64,000 bases of DNA from Botryotinia globosa. Its lineage: Eukaryota; Ascomycota; Leotiomycetes; Helotiales; Sclerotiniaceae. This document shows positions 10,955 through 22,477 of this stretch, piece by piece. The number at the start of each line of letters is the position of its first letter. Within the stretch, counting starts at the first letter, position 1. The stretch is from assembly GCA_014898425.1 (NCBI GenBank), contig RCSZ01000010.1:1798001-1862000 (forward strand), in the 5' to 3' direction. The translations under genes and the position numbers were made by a program. Below the pieces are notes generated by a model. That model did no database searches. It was not told where the DNA came from and saw nothing but the letters and a program-made list of their open reading frames with translations.

Positions 10955-12722
10955 TCAATTATACCAAGCTGCTATAGCTATCATGACATAGATTGAGAGT
11001 AGCAATACACCTTGCAAGCTATACCTGATTAGCAAGTTTTCAACAAAAGTCCAAGTCTACTCACTAATTACTCTTTCCTCCTGCAATAAGGAAATTAAAC
11101 AGCAATACAGCCATGAACAGAGATGCCACCTGGAACCCATCGAACAGCAACCCCATATCATCTATCCCCCAGATCCACGCCACAATCACAATCAGAGGCG
11201 TGATTAGTAGTGAGGTCTGAAGAGACTTGCCGGCCGATGCCATGATAGTCAAGTCTAATTTATCCATCCGTGCACATGTAATGGGCATAAGATCATTGTT
11301 GAGAAAAGGAAGAAGTATCAGACCGACGAAATTAGGTGAGGCGTGATCTGCTGTCAGACCATCGATACTGTCTACAGCGAAAGTAGTATTAAAGGCGAGT
11401 ACAACTGTTCCAATGATAAGGGTAATTGTACCAACCGCCATAGAGAGATGAGGCTCTAAAGCTTCGCCGGTGGGATCGACAGCTGACGGAGAAGAAGGCT
11501 CCGGTCTGGTGATCGTACCCTTTTTGGCGTGTTTGGCAGTCATTCTTGGTGCCCTTTTGATGTACTTCAATCAAAGTCAGCGCATATCAAGCCTCTGATG
11601 AATCTGAAATTACCAAGCCAGCTTCTGGATTGAAGACATATGAATGTGTTTTCAGCTGAAAGAATAGATAGATGCCATATACAAACAACAAAACGATCGC
11701 AGTCCCTCTAGATTGCGCAGCGATGTTCTCCGGGGTCGAATTGGCAAAAAGGTGAGATGCTGTTGGGATGATCAAGCTAGCCACAGATAATGTCAAGAAA
11801 TTAGCGACGTAACTTGCCGAGCTGACATTAAAAGACTGCTCGAGTCGATCAATACCACCTGCGAAATAACTCGCGCCCATTATCAAAAGAACTCCGCCGA
11901 GAATTCCCCCGACTAGTGAAGTTTTCAAAATCTCAACCTGTCGAGTCTGGAGGAGAAGAATCGAGGTCACTAGTTGTACAATGTTCCCAAAAGTCATGTA
12001 GATCAATCCTCCCACTGTATTTCCAAAACGTAACATCACTTCATCCATAGCCATATCGACAATAGAAGCGCTTGGAAAGATAGCAATGAAGTTTAGTATG
12101 AAATTGATGACCGGTGGTAGATTGGTATAATTTGCAGCAAACCCCGCAGGTACAAATGGGAGAAGAAGCGATAACCATGATGAGCAGAAAATTGCAACCA
12201 TTTGTTTGATCAAATTTTCACAAGTTGATGTTCGCTTTCTCGCATATTCGTTTGCTTTGTCAATTTCACAGTTTGGCTTGTCTTCGGGGCTGGGAGAGGG
12301 ACGTGGAAAACGATGCCGATGATGCTCTCCGAGGCTAGAGCCCGCTCCCCCCTCAGTACCTAAGTTCCCAGCAGACAATGGACGCATAGACTTCTCATCC
12401 AAGGTTGTTATGGTAAATAAAGACTCGATACCAGGGCGGAGCTTAGCGATTTCTGTATCCGAGAGTGAATGAGCTGGTCCCAAACGTGAAGGTATAGCAT
12501 GCGTGTCACTTTCTGCTCTTCCAGATTCCTCATCCCTCCTTCCATGACGATTCATATCGAAGCCATTGTCGGCCCATCTTCTACCTCGTAGGAAGGGATT
12601 CCAGCTAGGAATTTGATCGCGCTCGGTTGCAATTCTCGCGCTTCGAGCTTGGAGACGAACGGTATCTGCTCATAGACATTATTAAAATGTGACACTTCAT
12701 CATAACTACATAACTTACTCAT
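10955..12722 (-). CDS. Divergent CAX/VCX-family cation/H+ exchanger homologue lacking both conserved Glu
   Basis: Proposed exons are 12722-12719, 12665-11614, 11564-11065 and 11018-10955, giving 539 aa. If translation starts at the ATG at 12555 it is 501 aa. The third intron (46 nt) removes an apparent TAG and restores the last membrane helix. Numbering from the 12555 start, a cytosolic N-tail of about 115 residues is followed by about 11 hydrophobic segments arranged as in vacuolar Ca2+/H+ exchangers, with the VDSIDGLT and GKSNY-type landmarks. The first GNxxE motif reads GNIVQL (Gln194 in place of Glu). The second, normally GNAAEH, reads as NNDLMP. These Glu are the ion-coordinating residues in Vcx1-type exchangers. 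Fold and family are clear, but transport is doubtful. It is probably a vacuolar or endomembrane protein. The four-nucleotide first exon is speculative. Confidence 0.85.
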
Positions 12723-13595
12723 ATTGCTTGACAGATAATAGCATTTTCCTACAATTTCACGAGGATATCAAGGTCCGTATAGTTTCTATTATATCGCGTT
12801 TGTACATGTAAGACACTGCCTCACGCGCTGCACAAATGTGGCAAGGTCTCAGTTATGGAAGCGTGCCACCCGTCATTCTTCTTTTCGATATTATTAATGT
12901 TTAATATGAATCATAGATGTTTCTCGTCGCATAGAGTCTACTTCCCATGAAATATACAAGAGATAGTGGGGAGAACTTCCAGTGATTTAGAGGTCCAGGC
13001 TGTCACGTAAAGCGGAGCCGTGGGGAGAACCCGCTACGCCACCGTACCCCAGAGCCACGATCTTTCGCCAATGATAGTTTTAGGGCTTACCTAGGTAATC
13101 TCAAACTTATCATGCTAAAATGCCAGAATTATCCAATTTGACACACAGCACTAACCAAATGGTCAAATTCCATGCATTTACTTTTGATTCCAACCTCGAC
13201 TTTGTTCGATAAGTATTGCTTGCCCTGATAGCGGGCTATCGGTGTTCATTGGAAAGCAGTGATGTTATATACCAGATGGTCATGTGTAGTGGTGTTTGAA
13301 TATTACAATCATATATTCGCAGCCCGAGCGACAACATGTACCTCCTTTGTGGAAGGTTATCTCTGTGTATTTCTTGGGAACCAACGACGGGTTCAATGTG
13401 AATTCACATCGTCTGGTCTTCCTTTCCATATTGATTTCTAACATTCGATGTCATGTCTGATTTTGAATCTATACGACTCAAATCACATTAGAATATTGGG
13501 CGCTGCTGTGAAACTGACAACCAAACCAACAATCTCTGCCAACTCAATCACCTTCTCCGAAAATAAAATGCCTTCCTCAACTTAATTCCTCAGAA
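12723..13595. other. Intergenic, with a TACCTAGGTA palindrome
   Basis: This is the promoter side of the CAX-like gene and the 3' side of the ligase gene. A perfect TACCTAGGTA lies at 13088-13097. A plus-strand ORF of 60 codons at 13259-13441 has no support. Confidence 0.5.
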
Positions 13596-15472
13596 CTACA
13601 GTTTTGCAATCTTACCCTCCCCTTCCTTCTTAATCTGATCTTTGAAAACTCTCCTCAAGATCTTCCCACTAGCACTTTTCGGAATACTCTCCACCCATCT
13701 CACTCCCCCCCTTAATCTCTTGTAATCCGCCACTTTACCCTCTAACCATTTCTCAACCGCCATTCCTTCTTTCTCTCCATACAGTTTCCTATCTTCCTTT
13801 CCCACACTCACTTTCCCAACCAAAAATCCAACCGGAACCTCCGTTTCCCTCTCTTTATCGAAAACCCCGACAACACAGCAATCTTCCACCCACTCATGTT
13901 CAACTAACACCCCTTCCAATTCTGCTGGCGCAACCTGATATCCCTTATACTTGATCAACTCTTTGACACGATCTGTTATATACATATTTCCGTTTGCATC
14001 TTGAAATCCTACATCACCCGTTTTGAAGAACGGATAGTTTGATTTCACCGAGGGAGAAGAAGAAACCAGAGCAGCAGAAGTAGCCTCCGGATTATTATGA
14101 TAACCCAAGAATACATTGGGACCTGAAATCCAAATTTCTCCCTCTTGACCCACAGGTACTTCAGAATTTGACGGCGACATGAATTTGACAATTTGATTTG
14201 CCAATGGTGGTCCCACCGATCCGAGACCATCATCGTATTTGAGCTTTTTCACAGCGTTAGCAAACTTTGATTGTTCATGTCGAAGTCTCATCGTACCTGT
14301 ATATGAGTAACCGGACTCGTCTCACTTAATCCATACGCTTGCCGTACCCCAACTCCCAGTCTCGCTCTCACCATGTGAATCAACTCTCTACTCAACGGTG
14401 CAGCGCCCGCTACAATATTTCGCAAGCTACTGATATCATATTCTTCGACCACTGGGCTTTTCGCTAAATGTAAGACTATCGGTGGTGCGACGTATGTGTA
14501 TGTGATTTTGAATTCTTGAATCAAAGAAAGGAAGGTGGGAAGAGAGAAAGATTTCATGACTATGGTAGGGATTCCGAGATAGCAGGGAAGATGGACGAGA
14601 CATTGAAGACCTGTGACTGTTAGACTAATTCGAGTAACATACTTTCCCTCTTAACATAAATAGAAATGAGATAGAAGAGAAGAAAAATAACATACCATAC
14701 GCGTGAAAAAAAGGCAAAACACTCAAAATTCGATCACGATCCCATCTCATCAACTTTCCCTCCCTCGAAGCTACTTGCATCAAATTCGCCACCACATTCC
14801 CATGAGTCAACATAACCCCCTTTGGCAATCCCGTCGTTCCAGAACTATACACCAAATACGCCAAATCCTTCTCCGGGTCTACCCTAACCCTCTTCTCATC
14901 CCTCTTGTCATCCTCCATAAAAATATCACGAATCCCTCTTTCCCCTTCAGGAACCTCACCACCTTGCACCAATATCTCCATACACCTCCCGGTTTCCCTC
15001 TCAATATCATCCACGCATTCCCTTACCCTCCGCACCAATTCCCCCGTCGTGACAATAATATTCGCCCCACAATCTCTCAAGTGATGCGTCAATTCCCGTT
15101 TCGTATATACCGGATTCGCAGGACTGACTATCCCACCTATATAATGCGTTCCCCACATAGTAATCGGAGTATCGATATTATTTTCCGAGAAAAGAGCCAG
15201 GACATCGCCTTTCTTAAAGGAGTAATGGTGGCAGAGACCGAGGCCAAAAGAGATGGTTTGGGATTTTATAGAGGAGTGGGTGTGTGAAGAGGTGGATGAG
15301 GCGTAGAGGACTACAGGTATTAGTTTTGTGTTTGGTTTTGATGTTCTGCAAAAGTAATGGATCGAGTGAGAGAAAGACCTTGATCGTCCGAAAATGGTTT
15401 ATCCTCCCGTTCAAACAATATACTCCAGAGATCCATCTCTGGAATTTCGATCTCTTCGTAGAAATCCGACAT
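13596..15472 (-). CDS. 4-coumarate-CoA-ligase-like acyl-CoA synthetase with peroxisomal signal, 558 aa
   Basis: Exons are 15472-15379, 15310-14696, 14616-14297 and 14243-13596, with introns of 68, 79 and 53 nt, giving 558 aa. It belongs to the ANL superfamily and forms an acyl-adenylate, then an acyl-CoA thioester, from a carboxylic acid, ATP and CoA. Motifs in order are YSSGTTGLPKGV (P-loop), FFHAY, QAYGLSET, FKTGDVG, ITDRVKELIKYKGYQVAPAELE and the C-terminal PKSASGKILRR with the catalytic Lys. The protein ends in AKL, a valid PTS1, so it is probably peroxisomal. The start at 15472 has A at -3 and gives the usual 4CL-like N-terminus; an in-frame ATG at 15511 is possible. The exact acid is unknown. 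Confidence 0.92.
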
Positions 15473-15654
15473 CTTGTCTTCTCTTATAAGTATACCCAGC
15501 TTCTCACCCAACTTTCCAATAGAAACCCGATCAATAATCTGGAGAACAACCTCGCCGAGATGATTGAAGATATGAAATTGATCCGGTCCAGAAAAACTTC
15601 TGCTATTCCTTCCTTACAGTAAGCCCCTTCCCTTCCCTTCTCTTTCCTCCCAAC

Positions 15655-15722
15655 CACAATCCCACAATCCCACAATCCACAATCCACAATCCACAACCCA
15701 CAACCCACAACCCACAACCCAA
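15655..15722. repeat. Tandem CCCACAAT/CCACAAT/CCACAAC repeat
   Basis: About nine head-to-tail copies of a 7-8-bp C/A-rich unit occur, drifting from CCCACAAT through CCACAAT to CCACAAC along the array. Confidence 0.85.
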
Positions 15723-15978
15723 GCCCCTCCCAGAATAACAAATAATAACCCATAGATAAGATAGATAAATACCGGAACAACTCTCCTCTAACCCCTAAGC
15801 CCACACACACTCCATGCATACATAATACATACCTACATACATACCTACTTATGAGCTACATCCATACAATATCAACCCCTACCCCACCTCCCTCGTCCCT
15901 ACCCCGCAACCGCAACCGCAACCCCAATCCTATCCCCAACCCGAATCCGGACCAAAGGCAAACTGAGACAACTCCAAT

Positions 15979-16202
15979 CGGGAAATGCCCACTTCCACTA
16001 CCACTTCCACTACCACTTCCACTACCACTACCACTCACCTCTCACTCTTTCTCCATCTCCATCTCCATCTCCATCTCCATCTCCATCTCCATCTCCATCT
16101 CCATCTCCATCTCCATCTCCATCTCCACTCCCACTCCCACTCCCACTCCCACTCCCACTCCCACTCCCACTCCCACTCCCACTCCCACTCCCACTCCCAC
16201 TC
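15979..16202. repeat. Hexanucleotide arrays (CACTTC/CACTAC, CTCCAT, CCCACT)
   Basis: Three adjoining arrays of six-base units occur. CACTTC/CACTAC-type units run at about 15988-16035, about 12 perfect copies of CTCCAT begin at 16051, and about 13 perfect copies of CCCACT end near 16201. The switch from CCAT to CCACT is a single sharp boundary near 16123, so each array appears to have expanded separately. Confidence 0.9.
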
Positions 16203-16766
16203 ATCTCCATCTCCTCAACTCAAACAATCACACACATACCAACCTACACTATTGAAAAATACAAAGACACACATCACATCAAGAAACACTCTGTAGTATA
16301 ATTGTCATGTAAAATTCCTAATGTCGTAACTGAAAAGACAAAAATAAAAACCATTGGGTATATATACTCCTCTTCATCGCAACCATACGCATTCATCATC
16401 CATATCATCCATCACCCCCAAAATCATGCGACACCATAAAATAAATCCATAATAAACATCCCTCACAGTCTCAAGACCCATATAACCTTTCCCTATAATC
16501 CAGCCAACGAAAAATCCCAAGAGGTCAACGGCCTAAAAGCGCTAATCCCACCCATTAGTTAATCCAGCCGGGACCAATATATTAAACTTCTTTCATCCAT
16601 TCCCAAGCGCCAATGCTCAGTCCCTGAATTTTGAACAAGATACGATGATTCAAATCACATAACCTTCACAATAATCGTACATGTGTGTCGAGAAAGTGTA
16701 ATAATGCCACAAAAATTCGTCGTAATGAGAAAATAAGAGATGGAAGCTTTTGTAAATCATGAAGCT

Positions 16767-18917
16767 TCACTCGAAAACAGCTTCCAGGCCGAGTGTTGGG
16801 GACTTCATTGATTGAGGCCACGGTATCGGCGGCATGGCTGCGAATTGCACGCCATCTGCATTAGTGAGCTTCTTTCGTTCCACCTCTTCGACCAAGTACC
16901 ATCTCCGTGTGAGTCGTGATTTTCTTTCTATGAACAGTGTCATTATTCCTTCTTCTTCTCTGCTGTGCATCTCCTCTAGAGCCTCTAACTCTTGATTCTG
17001 TTTGACTATTAGACTGTCAAGTTCTTCGTCTTGTCGAACGATTAAGTTTTCCATCTGTTTCGCTTGCTTGTCCCGCATGACGTTAATCCTGCTCTGATGT
17101 AAACGGCCCAAGTCGTCCCGAAGATTGTATTGCTGCCCAAGCTCTCTGAGATCTTTCTCGGTAACGATTCTTTGTACATCATAACCACCAGAGCTTCTAC
17201 CAAGTCCATTGCAGTAAGCTTCCATGTGCTTTAAGCGAATTTGCACGCTTCTTTCGCTCTGCTTTAGAGTGGCTCTCAGCTCCATCTCCGCAGCGACTTG
17301 CCGATCTTCTAGATGCGTCGAGGTCCTCTGATGGCGTTCTTTCATTTTGGTTGAGAGCTCACCGTAGCGATCCAAAATATCAATTTTAGCTCGACCGTGC
17401 CGCGTCCACATAATCCACTTCGTTTTTCTCTCGAAGGCGCAAAACCGGTCTCTCTCATTAATTTGACAAGCCCGAAGGGCGTTCAATGTGACATTATTTC
17501 TGGTCCGTTCTTCGGCCGCTGCACGTTCCTCTGCTTCTAACTTCTCTGCTTCTTCCCTAGCCAACTTTTCCTTCTCCTCTTCTGCAATTCGCTGCTCTTC
17601 TTCGAGACGTCGACGTTCGAGCATTTCCTCGCCATTACAATAATTTGGACAGCCGACCGAGGGATCCCAGACAGCCCCACATATGTAACAGAATTGTGCT
17701 TTACACCTGCAAGTGATGTGGCTGCAGCCTTGAGATAATTCTACCAGGGTTCTACATTTGTAACAGCGACGCCATCCCGCATTCTTTGCCATTCTCAAAA
17801 CGGCTTCTAGTTCGTAATCTTCAGGACAATCTTGGCCACCCGGATGTGCCGCACGCTTGCATATCGAACAAGCTTTATCCCCACAAGTTCGGCATACAAC
17901 TTCAAACGGCTGCTTGGGATCAACTTTACCGAGTGTCGGAATAAACTCACTACAAGAGGTGTTCGGACAGAAAATCCTGGCTTCCCATGGCGTACTGAAC
18001 TGTATAATACTTTTCATGAATAAACTCTGTTCTTCGTTATCCAGGACAGATTTGATTGTGTTTCCTGGGATAGCTTGGCTGCAGCATCTGGGTGGCATCT
18101 GCGATTCTTCTTTGCAGCCTTGGATCGCCAGAACTCGAAGGCATTTTTCGCAATAATTGTGAGCACAGGGAAGTGTGCGCAACGTGCTAGAATTCTTGAA
18201 CTCTTCCCGACAACAGATGCAAGAGCTAAATAATTAGCTTTTTTCCTTTGGCTTTTTGTCTTTGAGAATATATACTCACATTACTTGTTCCCCCGATGTT
18301 TTGGGCTTACGGCGGAAGCGGGTTTTGATTCCATTCTTGATGCTGATATAAGAGCGCTTCGAAGATACCGAAAAAAGGGATGGCGCTGATTCCGGGGAAC
18401 TGACAGGTATCGGCGGAGGTAATGGGTACTTGTTTTGAGCATCGATCTGCTTTACAAATTTCTCGTAATCATGAAATGATAAACTTCTCCTTGCCGTGGG
18501 TCTTTTCCGTGGTTGTGGTATTGATGAAATGTCCAATTGTTCATTCGACGATCTCGACGTTAAACCTGTAGAATCGCTCTCTTGAGATAAGGACGAGTCG
18601 GTATGTGTGTGATGCGATTGCTTGAAAGGGGATTCGCATGGAGGACTATCGATTCTTTCGTCTGCGGAAGGACCCGTTATCGAAATTCCCAAATTTTCTG
18701 CCTCTTTGTTCAATCTCTCGTCGAATTGTATCTCCGTCTGTATTTGCCCGTCCAACTGTAACACCTCGCGGAAATAATCATCGTCATTATATTCGATAGG
18801 CTGTGCAGCCTCGTGTTGCATGTCAAGATGAGATCTGGCGCGCAACGCTGGTAACATTGTTGAAAACCCTTCTCTTTCAACGCAAAGGCAGTTTCTGGTT
18901 CTGCGGTCGACCCTCAT
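16767..18917 (-). CDS. RBR-type E3 ubiquitin ligase with long coiled-coil tail, 698 aa
   Basis: Exons are 18917-18280 and 18225-16767, with a 54-nt intron whose removal restores the first RING cysteines (CICC). It is 698 aa from the first ATG; a second ATG at 18857 has a better context and gives 678 aa. It transfers ubiquitin via a RING1-IBR-RING2 relay. RING1 spans about 215-262, IBR about 298-347 with paired Cys and His, and RING2 about 367-408. The likely catalytic Cys380 sits in the SQGCSH stretch, as in Parkin/HOIP-type RING2. The N-terminal 210 residues are Ser-rich and disordered. After RING2 comes about 280 residues of Glu/Arg/Lys-rich coiled coil, which probably mediates dimerisation or substrate binding. 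The substrate is unknown. Confidence 0.92.
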
Positions 18918-21091
18918 ACATATCTAAGGTTGGATAGATAGAATGAGATATGATACGACTGATATAGAGCCGGGTGGCCAGTGGGGTTGGGGTTGGGGTT
19001 GGGCGATAGACAGCAAGGGTCAATCAATGATGGATGGACCAAGCAAGGCGGGAAAAGCCAATTTGATTTGAGAGATGTTTGGAGAATTGTTTGCAAGGAA
19101 TAAAGTGCTAAGGGTCTTAAAAATTGTGAGGGAATATAACAGTAGTGGTGTTTGACAGCAAAAAAATCTTTTTCTTCCTTTTTATTGTACCAAGTACCTA
19201 GTTAGCAACAACAAGCAAACATGTAGAGATTGTGTTTAACTAATTAAATCTCCCAAAGTTAGACGATGGACCAAACGACTTATTATTAGGGGGTGGTAGG
19301 TAGTATGAGATGAGAAGAAAAACGATGAAAGTTTGGCTTCCAAGATTTAACGATGAAGGGGTAGATATTGTAAGATTAGATGCATGCTAATCTGTCAACG
19401 CCGCCAATCGCCCGACTGCAGGAATAACAATTGCTAATGGGGCAAGACCATGAATCGCACATGTTTAATATTGGTAGGCGCCTCTTTCCTTCCCGGCAGA
19501 TCCATTAATGACACTACCTCGACTACCAAAGGATTAGATAGATATCTACGATATAAGAGAAACACTTTGATACGATTAAAATAGTTTCTATACTAATAAC
19601 TGCATTTTCCTAGTCACACGGCGCTACATCACCCTCCTTGTTCTGATTCCTTCTAGGCGAACTAGATACATACGGGATAGGCACAGTAAAGAAGAACTCT
19701 ATTTGACGGAAAGGAAAGTATTTGATGGCATATCCGTTCTCGCTGTGCTGTCAGGGAGTATAGTTTAACAATCATTCCTGATTGTTCGAGTATTCTCCTC
19801 ATATCAATATCAACCCCAGATACGCCATTCTCCTTCCCCCTTTCTTCGGGTTGGCGTATTAGACGGCTATGATATCAGATGAGCTCCTCTAAAGTAGAGA
19901 CGATCCAGTTCAACTAACCACTTCATCCAGGAACAACGCACACCTGATTCGTTCACCGCATTCACACTTCGAGCTAGCTAGTAATCTGCAAACCCTCTCC
20001 ATATGTACCAGCCTTTAGCGAATTTCTCAACTGGAGGATTTGTCGCGAATGGGTGATAATATTTGTCATTTTCAAGTCACTGATCATCTGTCTAAAGACA
20101 CTATAGCGGATATTGTGTTAACCCGATATACTATATAAACTGTCTACGCTGAACAACACTAGCCAACGGAAATTCTCCGATCGATCGGGATACGATACTG
20201 GGTATATAGAGTATTATAGACCCCTCAGTAGAACACACGTCCCCGTAACTACTTAAAGTTCACGTTCATTCCCAATTCCAAATTCAAGGGAGTTGAAGGA
20301 TGCCCATCAATCCATCCACCATATTAGCTGCAACTTTGTCTTTCACTCTGCCAATGATGCGAGTAGGGTCTTTCTCTATTGTTTCAGAAACAATTCAGAT
20401 GGGTGTCAAACAATAGCACGATCGTTGAATTGAGCGTTCAGACCGAGGCGCACAGCAATCGACAATTAGAGGGGCTTTATGATATACTTTAGAGAGGCGT
20501 TTCTGATCAGCACGGCGCAAACATGTAGCCTCTTACAACTGCACAGCATGACCCTATTTGCTACTCTCAGCATTGTCACAAGCGGATGATGGAACTAAAA
20601 ATGGCACGTTCCCCGGATCTGCATGGCCGTTTGCTTTGACAAATGAACCAACCGATCTAGATATATTGAAAGATTTTACCGAGGCTTGCACAGTTCGACC
20701 ATCATAGCTGATAAGAGTGTGTGCTCTAATGTGATCTCGATCGAGAGTGTGACAACGGCACTTAAAATTCTACAAGGCTTGAGGGCGTCCTGCGGATTGA
20801 AGGAAGTATGCATGTAGATCTAGATGATTAAATAAGTATTGTATTTGACATTTTCATCCTATTATAGCATACGAGCAGCAAAAGAAAGTCGCTTGTAAGC
20901 TCAGTTGTTCACCATGTCCAATGTGAGACGTTCATCCTACCTAGGTATGGTAGGAACATCAATCAATCCCACGAGGTTGGTACATCTAGTTGACGTGACC
21001 ACCATTTCTCCTCTCATCGTCATAACAAGTGACAGAGGGCACCCGTGGCGAGGATGCGTTTGTTGTTTGTTTACAAAACAAGGATTAACTT
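18918..21091. other. Long intergenic region upstream of the RBR gene
   Basis: About 2.2 kb separates the RBR start from the 3' end of the CAB2 gene, making it an unusually long upstream region. It holds a G-quadruplex candidate (18983-19003) and one TACCTAGGTA palindrome (20938-20947). A 68-codon plus-strand ORF at 20905 overlaps the 3' end of CAB2 and is not supported. No tRNA was seen. Confidence 0.5.
18983..19003 (+). other. G-quadruplex-capable (GGGGTT)n run
   Basis: Four G-runs (three of four, one of three) separated by TT lie on the plus strand, about 70 bases upstream of the RBR start, on the non-template side for a minus-strand gene read as C-rich. It is not the fungal telomere repeat (TTAGGG). 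Confidence 0.6.
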
Positions 21092-22477
21092 TTACCTCTC
21101 CCGTTTGCTAGGGGTATTAATATGAGATGTGTGTAATGCTTCCACGGCAGGAATAATCAAACTTTCAATCTCAATCTCAGGTTCCCCATCAGGTAACTCA
21201 TTTGGATCAAGAGGCTCATCGCCAACCTCCCCTCCCCTCGCTGCAGCACCTACTAGATCGTCAACCCCACTGATTGTCCTCTTTCTCTTGCTCCTAGGAA
21301 CCCTGATCCATTGATCTTTGCTACCGGGAGCTACGAACACAACTTCCCATTTTCTAGTAGCTAGTAAATTTCCAATAACCAAATGATGCTGGTAGCGGTC
21401 CAAGGAGTATTTTGCCTTGTGAACCAAAATTGCGGGATCAGTTTCAAGCTTGAAAGAAACAATCATGCCTTCCGGAGCCCAGCCATCCACAAGATTTTTG
21501 AGGAATTTAGGTACAGGATCCAAATCAACAATTAGACGCTTGCTCCGTGGTACTGCTGGAGAAGAATCGAAATTATCAAAAGCTTCCTCGTCTTCTCCAC
21601 TCCCCCTCTCTTCACTTCCGTTCTGAGGTGTATTTGTATCCGTTGCATTTGTAGATTGTATTTTGTGTTCCGCCATACGTTGTGGAGGCACGAAGAAATC
21701 CGACACAGCGGCAGCCAAATATAATAAACCGCGAGGACCTAACGGGCGCATAAGCTGCGCAATCTCTCGAAGTATGAACAGGTAATCTGTAATTGTCGTA
21801 AACGGTAACGTCAAGAGTAGATTCTTCGACTTGGCCGCATTGTATTGTCGAAGAACCTTCAACATCTTCTCGCGGTATTCATCGTTTGCGACCACACTTC
21901 CATCGGGACCTTCGTGAAGGAAATCGAGAAAACAATCCGTAGCATGACTATAATGACGCGAATATGGTTGAAGACTGAATTGACGATGGAGAAAGATCAC
22001 TGCGTAGCCTGATTCCAGGAAATATTCAGCAGAAGTAGCCCCACGCGTCCCTGCACTAAAATTGTCTATAAATCGCACCGTCTGTCGCTCTAATGGCACA
22101 GTTGTTCCTCCTGATGTAACCAATACCACCCGCCTGCCAGCAGCTGCGTGGAAATTGATGAATTCTTCTGCAAGAGAGGTATGCTTTTCAAGGGTCGCTG
22201 GTGGAGGATTTTCCGAAAAGTAATCCCGTTCCGCCATTTCCGCGGTGTTATCTCGTACCAAGCCTGGCATTGAGCTAGATGTAGACATGGTATCTTGTGA
22301 GCTAGAGGAAAAGATTGAAGAGGTTGGTGATGAAGGTCGCGGACTTGAGAGGTTGAAGGAAAGTGTGAAGGTCGAGCTTGATGGTGGGGTTGATATTAAT
22401 TTTGGGGATGCTGTTGCGGGGTTCGCGAGCCCCTGTTCAAAAGCATCTCGAGTGGGCGTTGTAAGCTGCGACGACAT
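21092..22477 (-). CDS. CAB2: Phosphopantothenate-cysteine ligase (CoA biosynthesis), 461 aa
   Basis: This is a single exon with an ATG start. The enzyme joins 4'-phosphopantothenate and cysteine in the second step of CoA synthesis. The first 85 residues are Ser/Pro-rich and low complexity, and an internal Met at about 63 or 69 could also serve as a start. The CoaB-type fold follows: the nucleotide-binding SGGTTVPLE stretch near 125, NFSAGTRG near 143, the LYLAAAVSDFFVP strand near 255 and the FKLETDP motif near 345. Two inserts relative to bacterial CoaB are acidic and variable, as is common in fungal Cab2. It is probably cytosolic. The acetyl-CoA transporter lies next upstream, but a functional link is only suggestive. 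Confidence 0.9.
   Translation of the reverse strand: MSSQLTTPTRDAFEQGLANPATASPKLISTPPSSSTFTLSFNLSSPRPSSPTSSIFSSSSQDTMSTSSSMPGLVRDNTAEMAERDYFSENPPPATLEKHTSLAEEFINFHAAAGRRVVLVTSGGTTVPLERQTVRFIDNFSAGTRGATSAEYFLESGYAVIFLHRQFSLQPYSRHYSHATDCFLDFLHEGPDGSVVANDEYREKMLKVLRQYNAAKSKNLLLTLPFTTITDYLFILREIAQLMRPLGPRGLLYLAAAVSDFFVPPQRMAEHKIQSTNATDTNTPQNGSEERGSGEDEEAFDNFDSSPAVPRSKRLIVDLDPVPKFLKNLVDGWAPEGMIVSFKLETDPAILVHKAKYSLDRYQHHLVIGNLLATRKWEVVFVAPGSKDQWIRVPRSKRKRTISGVDDLVGAAARGGEVGDEPLDPNELPDGEPEIEIESLIIPAVEALHTSHINTPSKRER

Larger units (their letters stand above)
15473..16766. other. Repeat-rich spacer upstream of the ligase gene
   Basis: Between the ligase start and the RBR 3' end lie C-rich simple repeats (15655-15722 and 15979-16202, listed separately). 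Beyond them, 16203-16766 is AT-balanced 3' flank of the RBR gene with no ORF of note. Long repetitive ORFs here, such as Ser-Gly or Asp-Gly dipeptides, are artefacts of the hexanucleotide repeats. Confidence 0.6.

Noticed and set aside
11064..11070. Premature TAG truncating the CAX-like protein after GKSN
   Set aside because: A GTGAGT donor overlaps it. Splicing to the acceptor at 11019 restores the expected final membrane helix and the natural stop at 10955.
14703..15287. 194-codon plus-strand ORF
   Set aside because: It is antisense to the conserved 4CL-like exons and rich in His/Pro/Arg, as a shadow frame would be.
15856..16296. Long Ser-Gly, Asp-Gly, Thr-Pro and Leu-His repeat ORFs on both strands
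   Set aside because: All are direct translations of hexanucleotide arrays; several frames are open at once.
18983..19003. Interstitial telomere sequence (GGGGTT)n
   Set aside because: The filamentous ascomycete telomere is TTAGGG. This run and the CCCAAA-type run near 30145 do not match it.
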